From Mycolicibacter heraklionensis (lineage in GTDB: Bacteria > Actinomycetota > Actinomycetes > Mycobacteriales > Mycobacteriaceae): DNA of 64,000 bases. The notes below the pieces were generated by a model. It was not told the origin of the DNA, did no database searches, and saw only the letters and a list, made by a program, of their open reading frames with translations. Shown here one piece after another: positions 39,609 to 49,368 of the stretch. The position numbers and the translations under genes were made by a program. Every line of letters starts with the position of its first letter. Position 1 is the first letter of the stretch. The stretch covers positions 1 through 64,000 of the forward strand of contig NZ_LDPO01000022.1 in assembly GCF_001021505.1 (NCBI RefSeq), given 5' to 3'.

Positions 39609-41215
39609 TGGCGAAGACAACCAAGAAGGCCGTCGATGCACCGTCGACGCCCAAGGAACTCAAAGACACACTCTGGAAGGCCGCCGACAAGCTGCGCGGT
39701 TCGATGGACGCCTCCCAGTACCGCGACGTGGTCCTCGGGCTGGTGTTCCTCAAGTACGTTTCCGATGCCTTCGACGAGCGGCGCGAGGCGATTGTTGCCG
39801 AACTCGACGGCGAGCCCGACGAGTTCGTCAGCGAGACCCTGGAGGACCGGGACGAGTACATCGGAAATGGGGTGTTCTGGGTTCCGCTCGAATCGCGTTG
39901 GGGGTACCTCGCCAAGCTGGCCAAGGGGGTACCCGCCTCAGCCACCAACGATGCGTACTCGATCGGTAACCTGATCGACCAGGCGATGCGTGACCTCATG
40001 ACGGCCAACGAGTCGCTGCGCGGTGTGCTGCCGACGATGTTCGGCCGAGACAACGTCGATCAGCGCAGACTGGGGGAGTTGGTCGATCTGTTCAACTCCG
40101 CGCGCTTCGCCGGCGGCGGCGCTTCCAAGGCGCGCGATCTGCTCGGGGAGGTCTCCGAATATTTCCTCGACAAGTTCGCCAGGGCCGAGGGCAAACGGGG
40201 AGGTGAATTTTACACCCCGCAATCGGTGGTGCGGACGTTGGTCGAGATGCTCGAACCGCACTCCGGGCGGGTGTATGACCCGTGCTGCGGCTCCGGGGGC
40301 ATGTTCGTGCAGGCCGAGAAATTCCTGGAGCGCCACCGTGAGGACCCAACCAACATTGCCGTCTACGGCCAAGAGTTCAACGAGCGCACCTGGCGGATGG
40401 CGAAGATGAACCTCGCCATCCACGGAATGAGCACCACAGGGCTCGGCGCGGTGTGGCAGGACACATTCGCCCGCGACATCCACCCCGACGTAAAAGCCGA
40501 CTATGTCCTGGCCAACCCCCCATTCAACATCAAGGATTGGGTCCGTCGCGAGGATGACCCACGCTGGCGCTACGGTGTCCCACCGGTGCGCAACGCGAAC
40601 TACGCGTGGATGCAACACATCTTGAGCAAACTGGCGCCGCGCGGTGAGGCCGGCGTGGTGATGGCCAACGGTTCGATGACTTCGAACACCGGTGGCGAGG
40701 GCGAGATCCGTAGGGCGATGGTCGAAGCCGACGTGGTTTCGTGTGTCCTTGCAATGCCGCCCAACTTGTTTCGGTCAGTTGCCATTCCCGTATGTGTGTG
40801 GTTCTTCGCGAAGGACAAGTCTGCCGGGAGGGGAGGCAAGACCGACCGTACCGGGCAGGTGCTATTCATCGACGCTCGCGACCTTGGTCACATGGTTGAT
40901 CGAGTGGAGCGCGATTTCTCCGACGATGATATTCAGCACATCGCCAACACCTTCCGCACCTGGCGGGGGCGCGAGTCTGCGATCGGCGATTACGAGGACG
41001 TGCCGGGATTCTGCAAGAGTGCAACCCTCGACGAGATCAAGAACGCTGATTTCGCGTTGACTCCGGGACGTTACGTCGGAGCTGCTGACGGTGAAATTGA
41101 TGATGAGCCCATCGATGAGAAGATTGCCCGGCTGACTAAGGAGCTGACGGCGGCGTTGGATGAGTCGAGACGACTGGATGGGGTGGTGCGAGAGCAGTTG
41201 GAAGGATTGCGATGA
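39608..41215 (+). CDS. hsdM: Type I restriction-modification methyltransferase HsdM
   Basis: A 535-residue N6-adenine methyltransferase subunit. The N-terminal HsdM_N helices include MDASQYRDVVLGLVFLKYVS. The SAM motif is DPCCGSGGMF (from Asp224) and the catalytic NPPF is at 303-306 (VLANPPFNIKDW). It binds HsdS and methylates the target sequence, protecting host DNA. Its ATG overlaps the previous gene's stop (TGATG), and its own TGA overlaps hsdS (ATGA), giving strict coupling. Confidence 0.95.
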   Translation: MAKTTKKAVDAPSTPKELKDTLWKAADKLRGSMDASQYRDVVLGLVFLKYVSDAFDERREAIVAELDGEPDEFVSETLEDRDEYIGNGVFWVPLESRWGYLAKLAKGVPASATNDAYSIGNLIDQAMRDLMTANESLRGVLPTMFGRDNVDQRRLGELVDLFNSARFAGGGASKARDLLGEVSEYFLDKFARAEGKRGGEFYTPQSVVRTLVEMLEPHSGRVYDPCCGSGGMFVQAEKFLERHREDPTNIAVYGQEFNERTWRMAKMNLAIHGMSTTGLGAVWQDTFARDIHPDVKADYVLANPPFNIKDWVRREDDPRWRYGVPPVRNANYAWMQHILSKLAPRGEAGVVMANGSMTSNTGGEGEIRRAMVEADVVSCVLAMPPNLFRSVAIPVCVWFFAKDKSAGRGGKTDRTGQVLFIDARDLGHMVDRVERDFSDDDIQHIANTFRTWRGRESAIGDYEDVPGFCKSATLDEIKNADFALTPGRYVGAADGEIDDEPIDEKIARLTKELTAALDESRRLDGVVREQLEGLR

Positions 41216-42405
41216 CGACGTTGGCTAATTTGGTGGTTGATGGGGGAATCCAGACCGGTCCCTTCGGGTCGCAGCTGCACGCGTCGGACTACAGCGTGTG
41301 TGGGGTCGGTGTCGTAATGCCTCAGGATTTGGGAGATAACTGCATCGACATCAGCCAAATGGCATATGTCGATGAGGGAATTGCGGATCAGTTGTCGCGG
41401 CATCGCTTAGTTGCTGGCGACATTGTGTATTCACGTCGAGGGGACATCACTCGGCGCGCGTATGTGAGTGAATCGGACGGCGATCTACTGTGCGGAACAG
41501 GTTGCCTGCGGGTTCGTGTCGACCGCGACGTCGCCGATGCGCGTTTCGTGAGCTACGCGGTTGCCACTCCGGACGCGCGTACTTGGCTCATCCGGCATGC
41601 CGTTGGAGCAACGATGCCAAATCTAAATACCACTATCCTAGGGGCCCTCCCGCTCCAGGTTCCGAACCTGACAACTCAACGTGCGATCGCAGGCATCCTC
41701 GGCGCGCTGGACGACAAGATTATGGTCAATCGAAAGATTGTGTCGACTTCCAGCGACCTTTGCGATGTCTACTACCGAAGTGCCTGCCCCACGGTGTCGA
41801 GCCATGCTCTTGGGGACATAGCGACGATCGGAGGTGGCGGTACTCCGTCGACCAAGAACGGCGCGTACTGGGACGGCGACGTGTGCTGGGCTACTCCGAC
41901 AGATATCACCGGGCTCGAAGGTCCGTGGTTGCTCGACTCTTCTCGTACTATCACTGCACTCGGACTAGAGGCTTGTGCTTCACCCCTTTACCCGCGGCGG
42001 AGCATTTTGATGACGTCTCGGGCCACGATCGGCGCTATAGCTCTCGCGTGTGTTCCAACCGCTGTCAATCAGGGGTTCATCGTTGTAAACGCGTTGGACC
42101 CGCAGATGCAGCTTTGGCTGATGGCGCAGATGAAGGATCGCACGAGCGAATTTTTGTCCTGGGCGAACGGTGCTACCTTCCTTGAGATCTCGCGTGGAGT
42201 ATTCAAGTCGCTTCCGTTCTTCACTTGTGAGCTCGCTGACCTCGAACGGTTTAACCGCCGTGCCGAAGTACTGCTCGCCCGGCAAGAATCGGCCCAGCGA
42301 GAAAACCAAATCCTCGCCCGCACGCGCGACGAGCTCCTGCCGCTGATTATGAGCGGCAAGATCACCGTCAAGCAGGCGGAGGCTAAAGCGGAGGAGGTGC
42401 TCTGA
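41212..42405 (+). CDS. hsdS: Type I restriction-modification specificity subunit HsdS
   Basis: A 397-residue subunit with two target-recognition domains (starting about residues 5 and 205) each followed by a long helix. The first helix region contains LTTQRAIAGILGALDDKIMV and the second RREVLLARQESAQ-like coiled coil near the end (RAEVLLARQESAQRENQIL). The sequence recognised cannot be predicted. Base composition is visibly more AT-rich than hsdM or hsdR, with many codons ending in A or T, as expected for rapidly exchanged specificity genes. Coupled to both neighbours. Confidence 0.92.
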   Translation: MTTLANLVVDGGIQTGPFGSQLHASDYSVCGVGVVMPQDLGDNCIDISQMAYVDEGIADQLSRHRLVAGDIVYSRRGDITRRAYVSESDGDLLCGTGCLRVRVDRDVADARFVSYAVATPDARTWLIRHAVGATMPNLNTTILGALPLQVPNLTTQRAIAGILGALDDKIMVNRKIVSTSSDLCDVYYRSACPTVSSHALGDIATIGGGGTPSTKNGAYWDGDVCWATPTDITGLEGPWLLDSSRTITALGLEACASPLYPRRSILMTSRATIGAIALACVPTAVNQGFIVVNALDPQMQLWLMAQMKDRTSEFLSWANGATFLEISRGVFKSLPFFTCELADLERFNRRAEVLLARQESAQRENQILARTRDELLPLIMSGKITVKQAEAKAEEVL

Positions 42406-45400
42406 TGGCCGGAGTGATGAATGAATCAGACTGGGAGCAGTGGACTCTCGATCAGCTCGGCGAGATCGAGTGGGAACACAAGGCCGGCAAGGACGTGGCA
42501 CCCGGTTCCGGGGAGCGGGAGAACTGGCATGACATCGTGCTGCGCGGCAGCGTCGAAGTCGCCCTTCGCAACCTGAACCCGAATGTTCCCGAGCAGTACC
42601 TGCAGCAGGCATACGCCGAAGTGACTACGCCGCAGTCACAGGACGCGATAACCGAGAACTACCGTCAGCACCAGATTCTCACCGAGGGCTACCGCGGTAT
42701 CAGCTACATCGACGACGACGGCCGAGAGGTGAACCCGACCATCCGGTTCATCTCCGGTGACCCCGCCAAAAATGGGTACCTGGCGGTCAACCAGGTCACG
42801 ATCCGCAACTACGAGCACGAGCGCCGCTTCGACGTCGTGCTGTATGTCAACGGGCTGCCACTGTCGATCATCGAACTCAAGCAGGCCGGGGCGAAGACCG
42901 CCACCGTCGACATCGCCTACAACCAGCTGCAGACCTACCTGCGCGAATTCCCGATGGCATTCCGCTTCTCCTGCATGGTGCTGGTGACCGATGGGATCAA
43001 CGCCCGCTACGGCACGGTGTTCACACCCTGGAATCACTTCGCGCCGTGGAACGTCGACGACGACGGGCGACCTGTCGAGTTCGGGGAACCAGCCTCCGAC
43101 GGGCGACCCGCCACCGAACTGGACCTCACCGTGGCCGGTGTCTACAACGTGGAACGGTTCGGGCAACTGCTGCGCGACTTCACCGCCTTCGATCAGGACG
43201 AGGCGGGACTGCGCAAGCGAATCGCCAAGCCGCACCAGTACTTCGCGGTGACCAAGGCAGTCGGCGCCACCGTTGAGGCCGTCGATTCCGACGGGCGAGC
43301 CGGCGTGGTGTGGCACACCCAGGGCTCGGGCAAGTCCATGGAGATGGAGCTCTACACTGCCAAGGTGATGCGCCACCCGCGGCTGGCCAACCCCACCGCC
43401 ATCCTGCTCACCGACCGCACTGAACTCGACAGCCAACTCTACGACGGGTTCAACGTCAGCACACTGCTGCCCGAACGGCCTCAGCCGGTGACCAGCCGGG
43501 AGTTGCTGCGAGAAAAGCTCACCGACACCCGCAGCGGCGGCATCTACTTCTCCACGCTGCAGAAGTTCGGCCTGACCAAAGACGAACGCGACGCCGGTGC
43601 CGATCACCCGCTGCTATCTGACCGGCGTAACATCATCGTCATCGCCGACGAGGCGCACCGCAGCCACTACGACAACCTCGACGGCTACGCCGCGCACCTG
43701 AAGAACGCGCTGCCGCACGCCACATTGATCGCGTTTACCGGTACCCCGATCACCGAGAGGGAACGCGATACTCGCCGCGTGTTCGGCGACGACATCGACG
43801 TTTACGACCTGCATCGTGCGGTCGCTGACGGCGCCACCGTGCCGGTGCTGTTCGAACCGCGGCTGATCAAACTGGTGCGGCTCGACGGTGTCGATGACGA
43901 CCAGATCGACGACGCCGCCGAAGAGGTCACCGTCGGCCTCGATGATGCCGACAAAGAACGCCTGCAGAAAAGCGTGGCGGTATTAGACACCGTCTACGGC
44001 GCACCGGAACGGGTGCGGGAGTTGGCTTCGGATCTGGTGCGGCACTGGGAGACCCGGCGCGAGCTGATGCGGCCGTTCATTGGCGGGCCGGGCAAGGCGA
44101 TGGTCGTCTGCGCCACCCGCTCAATTGCCGCACGCCTGTATGAGGAGCTGATCGCGCTGCGCCCAGCGTGGCACAACGATGCCGACGACAAGGGTGTGGT
44201 CAAGGTCGTCTACGCCGCCCTGCCCGGTGATGAGCCGGCGATCACCAAGCACCTGCGTCGGCCCAGCGCTACGGCGGCAGTGAAGCAGCGAGTCAAAGAT
44301 GCGGACGACGAACTCGAGATCGTGATCGTCAAAGACATGATGCTGACCGGGTTCGACGCACCAGCCCTGCACACACTCTACGTTGACCGACCCCTCAAGG
44401 GGGCCCTGCTGATGCAGACTCTGGCCCGGGTGAACCGCACCTTCCGCGGCAAGCAGGACGGACTGCTGGTCGCCTACTCACCGCTGGTGGAGAACCTGAC
44501 CAAGGCGCTGGCCGAATTCACCCGCGACACCGCCACCACAGGGGACAAACTGGTCGGGCAGAACATCGCCGAGGCAGCGGCGATCGTCTACGACCTGCTG
44601 GCCAAACTGCACGAGCTCGTCGGGGAGGAGTGGCGCGACATCGTTAGGGCCGACCCGAAGCGAGGCTGGCTGCGAGCCACCCGCGACATTACCGTGAAGC
44701 TGCGGTCGCCGGCCACACCGGGCAACGTCGACCCCGACAATCCGGAGATCCGCCCGTTGGCCGATAAATTCCGGGATTTGTCCGCAAAGCTTGCCAGGGC
44801 CTGGGCGCTGACCGGGGGACACGCTGACCGGGACGCCGAACTGGAACGCGTACGTCCCGATGTGCGGTTTTACGAAGAAGTCCGCGGTTGGATGGCGAAA
44901 CTGGATGCCCAAGCCCGCATCGCCTCGGGCCAGCCGATCCCCGACGACGTTAAACGACTGCTGGGTGAGATCATCGTCGACTCAGCCGAAACCACCGGCG
45001 TCGTGGATATCTACCGAGCGGCAGGACTGGAGTTGCCGCAACTCGACCACCTAACCCCCGCGTGGCTTGAGGATGCGCAGCAGCCCAGCAAAGCGCACCT
45101 GGCGATCGAGGCGCTCAAGGCCAGCTTGCTGCAGAAAGCGCGCGAATCGACCCGCGGCAACGATGTGCGCAGCAAGTTGTTTTCCGAACGTATCAACGAC
45201 CTGATGGCCAAGTACACCAACCAACAGCTGACCGCCGCCGACGTGATCGCGCGTCTGGTCGAGCTGGCCGACGAAGTCGTGGCCGAGGCGGACCGGGGCA
45301 AGCTTTTCACTCCACCGCTGGCCACCGATGAACTCGCCTTCTACGACGTGGTCGCCCAGAACCCGTCGGCGCTCGATGTAATGGGTGACGATGTGATCGC

Positions 45401-45614
45401 CCAGATCGCCCGGGACCTGGTTGCCGCCATGCGCCGGGATACCCGGGTGGACTGGACCGTGCGTGAGGATGTCAAGGCCAAACTGCGGGCGTCGATCAAA
45501 CGGTTGCTGCGTAAGTACGGCTATCCGCCGGATCAGCAGCCGGCGGCGATCGTGGCGGTGATGAACCAGATGGAAGCTTTCGCCCCGCGATACGCGGAGG
45601 AAGCCGCTCAATAG
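42405..45614 (+). CDS. hsdR: Type I restriction endonuclease subunit HsdR
   Basis: A 1069-residue motor and nuclease. The N-terminal PD-(D/E)xK nuclease is seen as Asp143 in RRFDVVLYVNG and Glu157-Leu-Lys159 in SIIELKQAG. The helicase core has Walker A QGSGKSMEM (about 307-314), the DEAH box from Asp415 (IADEAHRSHYDN) and GTPITERERDTRRVFGD. The C-terminal helical region should bind the HsdMS complex. It translocates and cuts unmodified DNA. TGATG overlap with hsdS. The full set of catalytic motifs suggests an active system. Confidence 0.95.
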   Translation: MAGVMNESDWEQWTLDQLGEIEWEHKAGKDVAPGSGERENWHDIVLRGSVEVALRNLNPNVPEQYLQQAYAEVTTPQSQDAITENYRQHQILTEGYRGISYIDDDGREVNPTIRFISGDPAKNGYLAVNQVTIRNYEHERRFDVVLYVNGLPLSIIELKQAGAKTATVDIAYNQLQTYLREFPMAFRFSCMVLVTDGINARYGTVFTPWNHFAPWNVDDDGRPVEFGEPASDGRPATELDLTVAGVYNVERFGQLLRDFTAFDQDEAGLRKRIAKPHQYFAVTKAVGATVEAVDSDGRAGVVWHTQGSGKSMEMELYTAKVMRHPRLANPTAILLTDRTELDSQLYDGFNVSTLLPERPQPVTSRELLREKLTDTRSGGIYFSTLQKFGLTKDERDAGADHPLLSDRRNIIVIADEAHRSHYDNLDGYAAHLKNALPHATLIAFTGTPITERERDTRRVFGDDIDVYDLHRAVADGATVPVLFEPRLIKLVRLDGVDDDQIDDAAEEVTVGLDDADKERLQKSVAVLDTVYGAPERVRELASDLVRHWETRRELMRPFIGGPGKAMVVCATRSIAARLYEELIALRPAWHNDADDKGVVKVVYAALPGDEPAITKHLRRPSATAAVKQRVKDADDELEIVIVKDMMLTGFDAPALHTLYVDRPLKGALLMQTLARVNRTFRGKQDGLLVAYSPLVENLTKALAEFTRDTATTGDKLVGQNIAEAAAIVYDLLAKLHELVGEEWRDIVRADPKRGWLRATRDITVKLRSPATPGNVDPDNPEIRPLADKFRDLSAKLARAWALTGGHADRDAELERVRPDVRFYEEVRGWMAKLDAQARIASGQPIPDDVKRLLGEIIVDSAETTGVVDIYRAAGLELPQLDHLTPAWLEDAQQPSKAHLAIEALKASLLQKARESTRGNDVRSKLFSERINDLMAKYTNQQLTAADVIARLVELADEVVAEADRGKLFTPPLATDELAFYDVVAQNPSALDVMGDDVIAQIARDLVAAMRRDTRVDWTVREDVKAKLRASIKRLLRKYGYPPDQQPAAIVAVMNQMEAFAPRYAEEAAQ

Positions 45615-45654
45615 ATCTGTTTACCAACGTTAGTGGCTGGGCCGCTCATGTCTC

Positions 45655-45671
45655 ACTCGACGAGTTCTTTT
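45655..45671 (+). terminator. Weak terminator after hsdR
   Basis: ACTC-GAC-GAGT forms a short stem followed by TCTTTT. It lies 41 nt past the hsdR stop and before the ABC-F gene. The stem is only 4 bp, so this is tentative. Confidence 0.3.
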
Positions 45672-45775
45672 GAGTCGGATACTTGTCTCCCTTCGCTGGG
45701 CATCAATAGATGAGCAGCGCGTTCCTGCGCACCGCCATCCCCCGTTCCGCGTTCCGTCCCTGCGACCATGTACCG

Positions 45776-47440
45776 ATGACCGCAACACTCGTCGCCAAGA
45801 CCGTCGCCGGGGGCTTCGCGCACCGCACCCTGTTCGAGGGCGTTGACCTAACCGTGGCACCGGGCGACGTCATCGGCGTCGTGGGCGCTAACGGCGCCGG
45901 CAAGAGCACCCTGTTACGGATCCTGGCCGGCGATCTGGAACCGCTCGACGGCGCGGTCAACATCGCCCCGGCCGATGCGTTCGTCGGCTGGTTGCCGCAG
46001 GAGCACGAGCGGGTGGCAGGCGAGACCGTCGGCGCCTATATCGCGCGCCGGACCGGCTGCGCTCAGGCGTCGCAGGCCATGGACGCCGTGGCCGCGGCCC
46101 TGGCAGATCCGGATCTGGCTCCTGCGCATACCGATCCGGCCGAGGCCTACTCCATCGCGCTGGACCATTGGCTTGTCACCGGCGCGGCGGACCTCGAGGA
46201 CCGGGTGCCGGCAGTGCTGGCCGACCTCGGACTGGACTCCGAGGCGGTGCAGCCCGAGTCGACGCTGATGACCGGGTTGTCGGGTGGGCAGGCCGCCCGG
46301 GTGGGCCTGGCCGCACTGATGCTGTCGCGGTTCGACATCGTCCTGCTCGACGAGCCGACCAACGACCTCGACCTGGACGGGCTGGCCCGGCTGGAGCAGC
46401 TCGTCCGTGAACTTCGGGGCGGGGTGGTGCTGGTCAGCCACGACCGGGAGTTCCTGGCCCGCAGCGTCACTCGTGTCCTGGAATTGGATCTGGCGCAGAA
46501 CACCACGACCGTATTCGGCGGCGGATACGACAGCTATCTCGAGGAACGCGAGATCAACCGCCGGCACCGGCGTGAGCAGTACGAGGAATTCGCCGAGAAG
46601 AAGGCCGACCTGGTCGCTCGCGCCCGCACGCAGCGGGAGTGGTCCAGCCAGGGCGTCCGCAACGCGATGCGCAAGGCGCCGGACAACGACAAGATCCGGC
46701 GCCGTGCCGCTACCGACTCCAGTGAGAAACAGGCGCAGAAGGTGCGTCAGATGGAGAGCCGGATCGCCCGCCTCGAGGAGGTCGTCGAACCCCGCAAGGA
46801 ATGGACGCTGCAATTCAGCATCGGCGCTGCGCCACGGTCGAGTTCGGTGGTGGCGACACTCGACAATGCCGTAGCGCGGCAAGGCGATTTCGTCCTCGGA
46901 CCGGTGTCGCTACAGGTGGATGCCGGCGAGCGGATCGGCATCGTGGGCCCCAACGGGGCGGGCAAGTCGACGTTGCTGCGACTGCTGCTCGGCCGCCAGC
47001 AGCCCGACGCGGGCCGCGCAAGCCTGGGCGCCAACGTCGCTATCGGTGAAATCGATCAGGCACGCGCCGATTTCACCGGCCCCGCCCGTCTGGTCGATCG
47101 CTTCGAGCAGCGGGTTCCGGACTGGTCGACGGCCGATGTGCGAACCCTGCTGGCGAAGTTCGGGCTGACCGCCGACCATGTGGAGCGCGCGGTCGACGAC
47201 CTTTCGCCCGGGGAGCGCACACGCGCCGGCCTGGCGTTGCTGCAAGCCTGCGGAACGAACGTGCTGGTCCTCGACGAACCGACCAACCATCTAGATCTGC
47301 CCGCCATCGAACAGCTCGAACAGGCGCTGGAAACCTACGACGGTGCGCTGTTGTTGGTGACCCACGACCGCCGGATGTTGCAGAACGTCCGGTTGGACCG
47401 CACTTGGCGGGTCGAGGACGGGAGTGTTACCGAGCTGTAG
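45776..47440 (+). CDS. ABC-F family ATPase (macrolide-transport-type)
   Basis: A 554-residue protein with two ABC ATPase domains and no membrane segments. Walker A: GANGAGKSTLLRIL and GPNGAGKSTLLRLL. Signatures: LSGGQAARVGLA and LSPGERTRAGLA. Walker B: LLDEPTNDLDLDG and VLDEPTNHLDLPA. The linker (about 240-330) is charged and helical. ABC-F proteins act on the ribosome, in resistance or translation control. By recall, M. tuberculosis has this gene split (Rv1668c/Rv1667c) next to cyp139 (Rv1666c); here it is intact with the same neighbour. ATG 45776 was chosen; an upstream in-frame ATG at 45710 adds residues unlike the family. Confidence 0.88.
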   Translation: MTATLVAKTVAGGFAHRTLFEGVDLTVAPGDVIGVVGANGAGKSTLLRILAGDLEPLDGAVNIAPADAFVGWLPQEHERVAGETVGAYIARRTGCAQASQAMDAVAAALADPDLAPAHTDPAEAYSIALDHWLVTGAADLEDRVPAVLADLGLDSEAVQPESTLMTGLSGGQAARVGLAALMLSRFDIVLLDEPTNDLDLDGLARLEQLVRELRGGVVLVSHDREFLARSVTRVLELDLAQNTTTVFGGGYDSYLEEREINRRHRREQYEEFAEKKADLVARARTQREWSSQGVRNAMRKAPDNDKIRRRAATDSSEKQAQKVRQMESRIARLEEVVEPRKEWTLQFSIGAAPRSSSVVATLDNAVARQGDFVLGPVSLQVDAGERIGIVGPNGAGKSTLLRLLLGRQQPDAGRASLGANVAIGEIDQARADFTGPARLVDRFEQRVPDWSTADVRTLLAKFGLTADHVERAVDDLSPGERTRAGLALLQACGTNVLVLDEPTNHLDLPAIEQLEQALETYDGALLLVTHDRRMLQNVRLDRTWRVEDGSVTEL

Positions 47441-47649
47441 GCGGAAGCGGCTATCCGAGACGGCCGCGAGCCGCCCCTCGCAGTATCGGTCCGACGGGTC
47501 ACTCCGCGCCGTTGCCGCCTTGGGCGTCGATGACGGTTTGGATCAGCTCGGCGATGCGCTGCTGTCCGGCCGCGATCCACAGGCGGCGCCGCCGCCCCCA
47601 CCGCAATTCACTCCGCCAGCCACCAGCACCCCACTACTCTCAGCGCACA

Positions 47650-48935
47650 TGAGTCGCCCGGTGCGCTACCGACCCGGCGAGGCGCTGCTGGCGCTGCATC
47701 GCCACCGCGGCCCGATGGTCGACGCCGGGCTTGGCCGCCACGGCTACGTCTATCTTTTCGGCGCGGCGGCCAACAAGTTCGTCTTCGCCAACTCCGACGC
47801 CTTCAACTGGTGGGACGCCTTCCAGGCGCTGGTGCCCGTCGACGGGCCCACCGCGTTGATCGTCAGCGACGGGGCGGATCATCGTCGTCGCCGCAGCCTG
47901 GTCCAACCGGCATTCCATCAATGCCACCTCGGGGACTACCTGCAGATCATGGCGGCCAACGTCGACGCTGTCATCGACACCTGGCAGCCCGGCCAAACCG
48001 TCGATATCTTCGCCCGGCTGCGCTCGGCGATCCGGCGCAGCGCCATCGAGTCACTGTTCGGCCAGCGGATGGTCAAGCACTCCGACTTCCTGGGCGAACA
48101 GCTGCAACCACTGATGGAGCTCACCCACCGGCTGCCCCAGGTACTAAAGGCCGAGCAGCGGTTGCGCTCCCCGGCGTGGCGCCGCGCGATGGCTGCCAAG
48201 ATCCGCGTCGACGAGCTGATCTACGCCGAGATCGCCCACGTCCGAAACCATCCCAGCGCCGACGGCAACGTGCTGGCCGCTTTGGTCGACGGGCGTACCG
48301 AGGCCGGCGAGACGTTGCGGGACGACGAGATCCGCGACCAGATCGTCTCGCTGATCGCCGCCGGCTATGAGACGACTAGCGCGGCGATGGGGTGGGCGGT
48401 GTATGCGCTGTTGACCACCCCCGGGGTGTGGGAGACCGCCGCCAACGAAATCCGCGACGTCGTAGGAGGCCGGGCTCCGACCGCCGCCGACCTGAAGAAC
48501 CTGACCTACCTCAACGGTGTCGTGCACGAGACTTTGCGGCTCTACCCGCCCGCGGTGATCTCCGCGCGCAAGGTCATCCGGGACCTGCCGTTCGCCGGCC
48601 GCCGCATCCGCGCGGGTCGCACCCTGGTGTTCAGCCCGTACGTCACCCACCGGCTCCCCGAGCTGTGGCCCGACCCGCTGGAGTTCGAGCCGCGCCGCTG
48701 GGACCCGGGTTTCGAAGGGTATCGCCGGCCCGCCCCGTACGAGTTCCTGCCGTTCGGCGGCGGAACGCACCGCTGCATCGGGTCGGCGTTCGCGACCGCC
48801 GAGCTGACGGTGATGCTGGCCCGGTTGCTGGCCAGAACCCGGCTGAGCCTGTCTGACCAGCGCATACGTGCCGGAGGATACGCGGCGCTGCAGCCCCGCC
48901 ACGGTCTCGTCGCGCACGTCGCCGAGCTCCACTAA
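47650..48935 (+). CDS. cyp139: Cytochrome P450, CYP139-like
   Basis: A 428-residue P450. The I-helix oxygen motif is AAGYETTSAAM, the K-helix E-x-x-R is HETLRLYPP, and the haem loop is LPFGGGTHRCIG with the Cys ligand. By recall it closely follows M. tuberculosis CYP139 (start RYPLGEALLALYRWRGP there, RYRPGEALLALHRHRGP here). That comparison made me choose ATG 47650; the open frame continues upstream with a proline-rich run. In M. tuberculosis cyp139 flanks the pks10-pks11 cluster; no PKS gene lies next to it here. Substrate unknown. Confidence 0.88.
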
Positions 48936-48983
48936 ACCGCGACTTTCCGGTGAATTGGATGGGACTGGCATTTTCCTTAGAGA

Positions 48984-49003
48984 TATGATGTGGTGTAGAC
49001 CAC
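48984..49003 (+). promoter_or_regulatory. -10-like element and inverted repeat before the 44-residue peptide gene
   Basis: TATGAT (48984-48989) resembles a SigA -10 element. It abuts GTGGT-GTAG-ACCAC (48990-49003), an inverted repeat that could be an operator at the transcription start. No convincing -35 element at proper spacing. Confidence 0.4.
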
Positions 49004-49045
49004 GTTGGAAACCCCGATGTGATGCGCACCACAGGAGAGATGGCA

Positions 49046-49180
49046 ATGACAGCGTTCTTGACCGGTTTGGGCGTCACGGCCGCCACCGCGACCGTCGGCG
49101 CCGGCATGATGGGCCACGCCACCTTGGCGTTGTGCGTCGGTTTGGTGTCGGCGGCGTTCTTCGCCGGCCAAATCTGCTGA
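49046..49180 (+). CDS. 44-residue hydrophobic peptide
   Basis: The ATG at 49046 has AGGAGAG about 7 nt upstream and opens 44 codons starting MTAFLTGLGVTAATATVGAG and ending FFAGQIC. It is nearly all small and hydrophobic residues, one or two membrane spans, with no charge outside the termini. Codons mostly end in G or C. It sits alone between a palindromic promoter-like site and a hairpin terminator, which favours a real gene. An ATG two codons earlier is possible. No function is known to me. Confidence 0.6.
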   Translation: MTAFLTGLGVTAATATVGAGMMGHATLALCVGLVSAAFFAGQIC

Positions 49181-49199
49181 TTCGCCTGCCCTAGCGCGC

Positions 49200-49220
49200 G
49201 CCACGGCGAACTGCCGTGGC
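49200..49220 (+). terminator. Hairpin terminator after the small peptide gene
   Basis: GCCACGGC and GCCGTGGC are perfect 8-bp arms with loop GAACT, 19 nt after the peptide stop. It is followed by CGCCTTGTCG without a real U-tract. Confidence 0.5.
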
Positions 49221-49368
49221 CGCCTTGTCGCGTACGTCTTCCCGCCGCAATAAGTGACCCATGGCTGACTCGCCGGGGACTACCGACCCTGCCCCGCACC
49301 GAGCGGCGGTGGTCAGCTGGATTCAGCTAGACCGCTGTCCGGTCCAGCGGTCAGGGAAGGAAAGCGCA

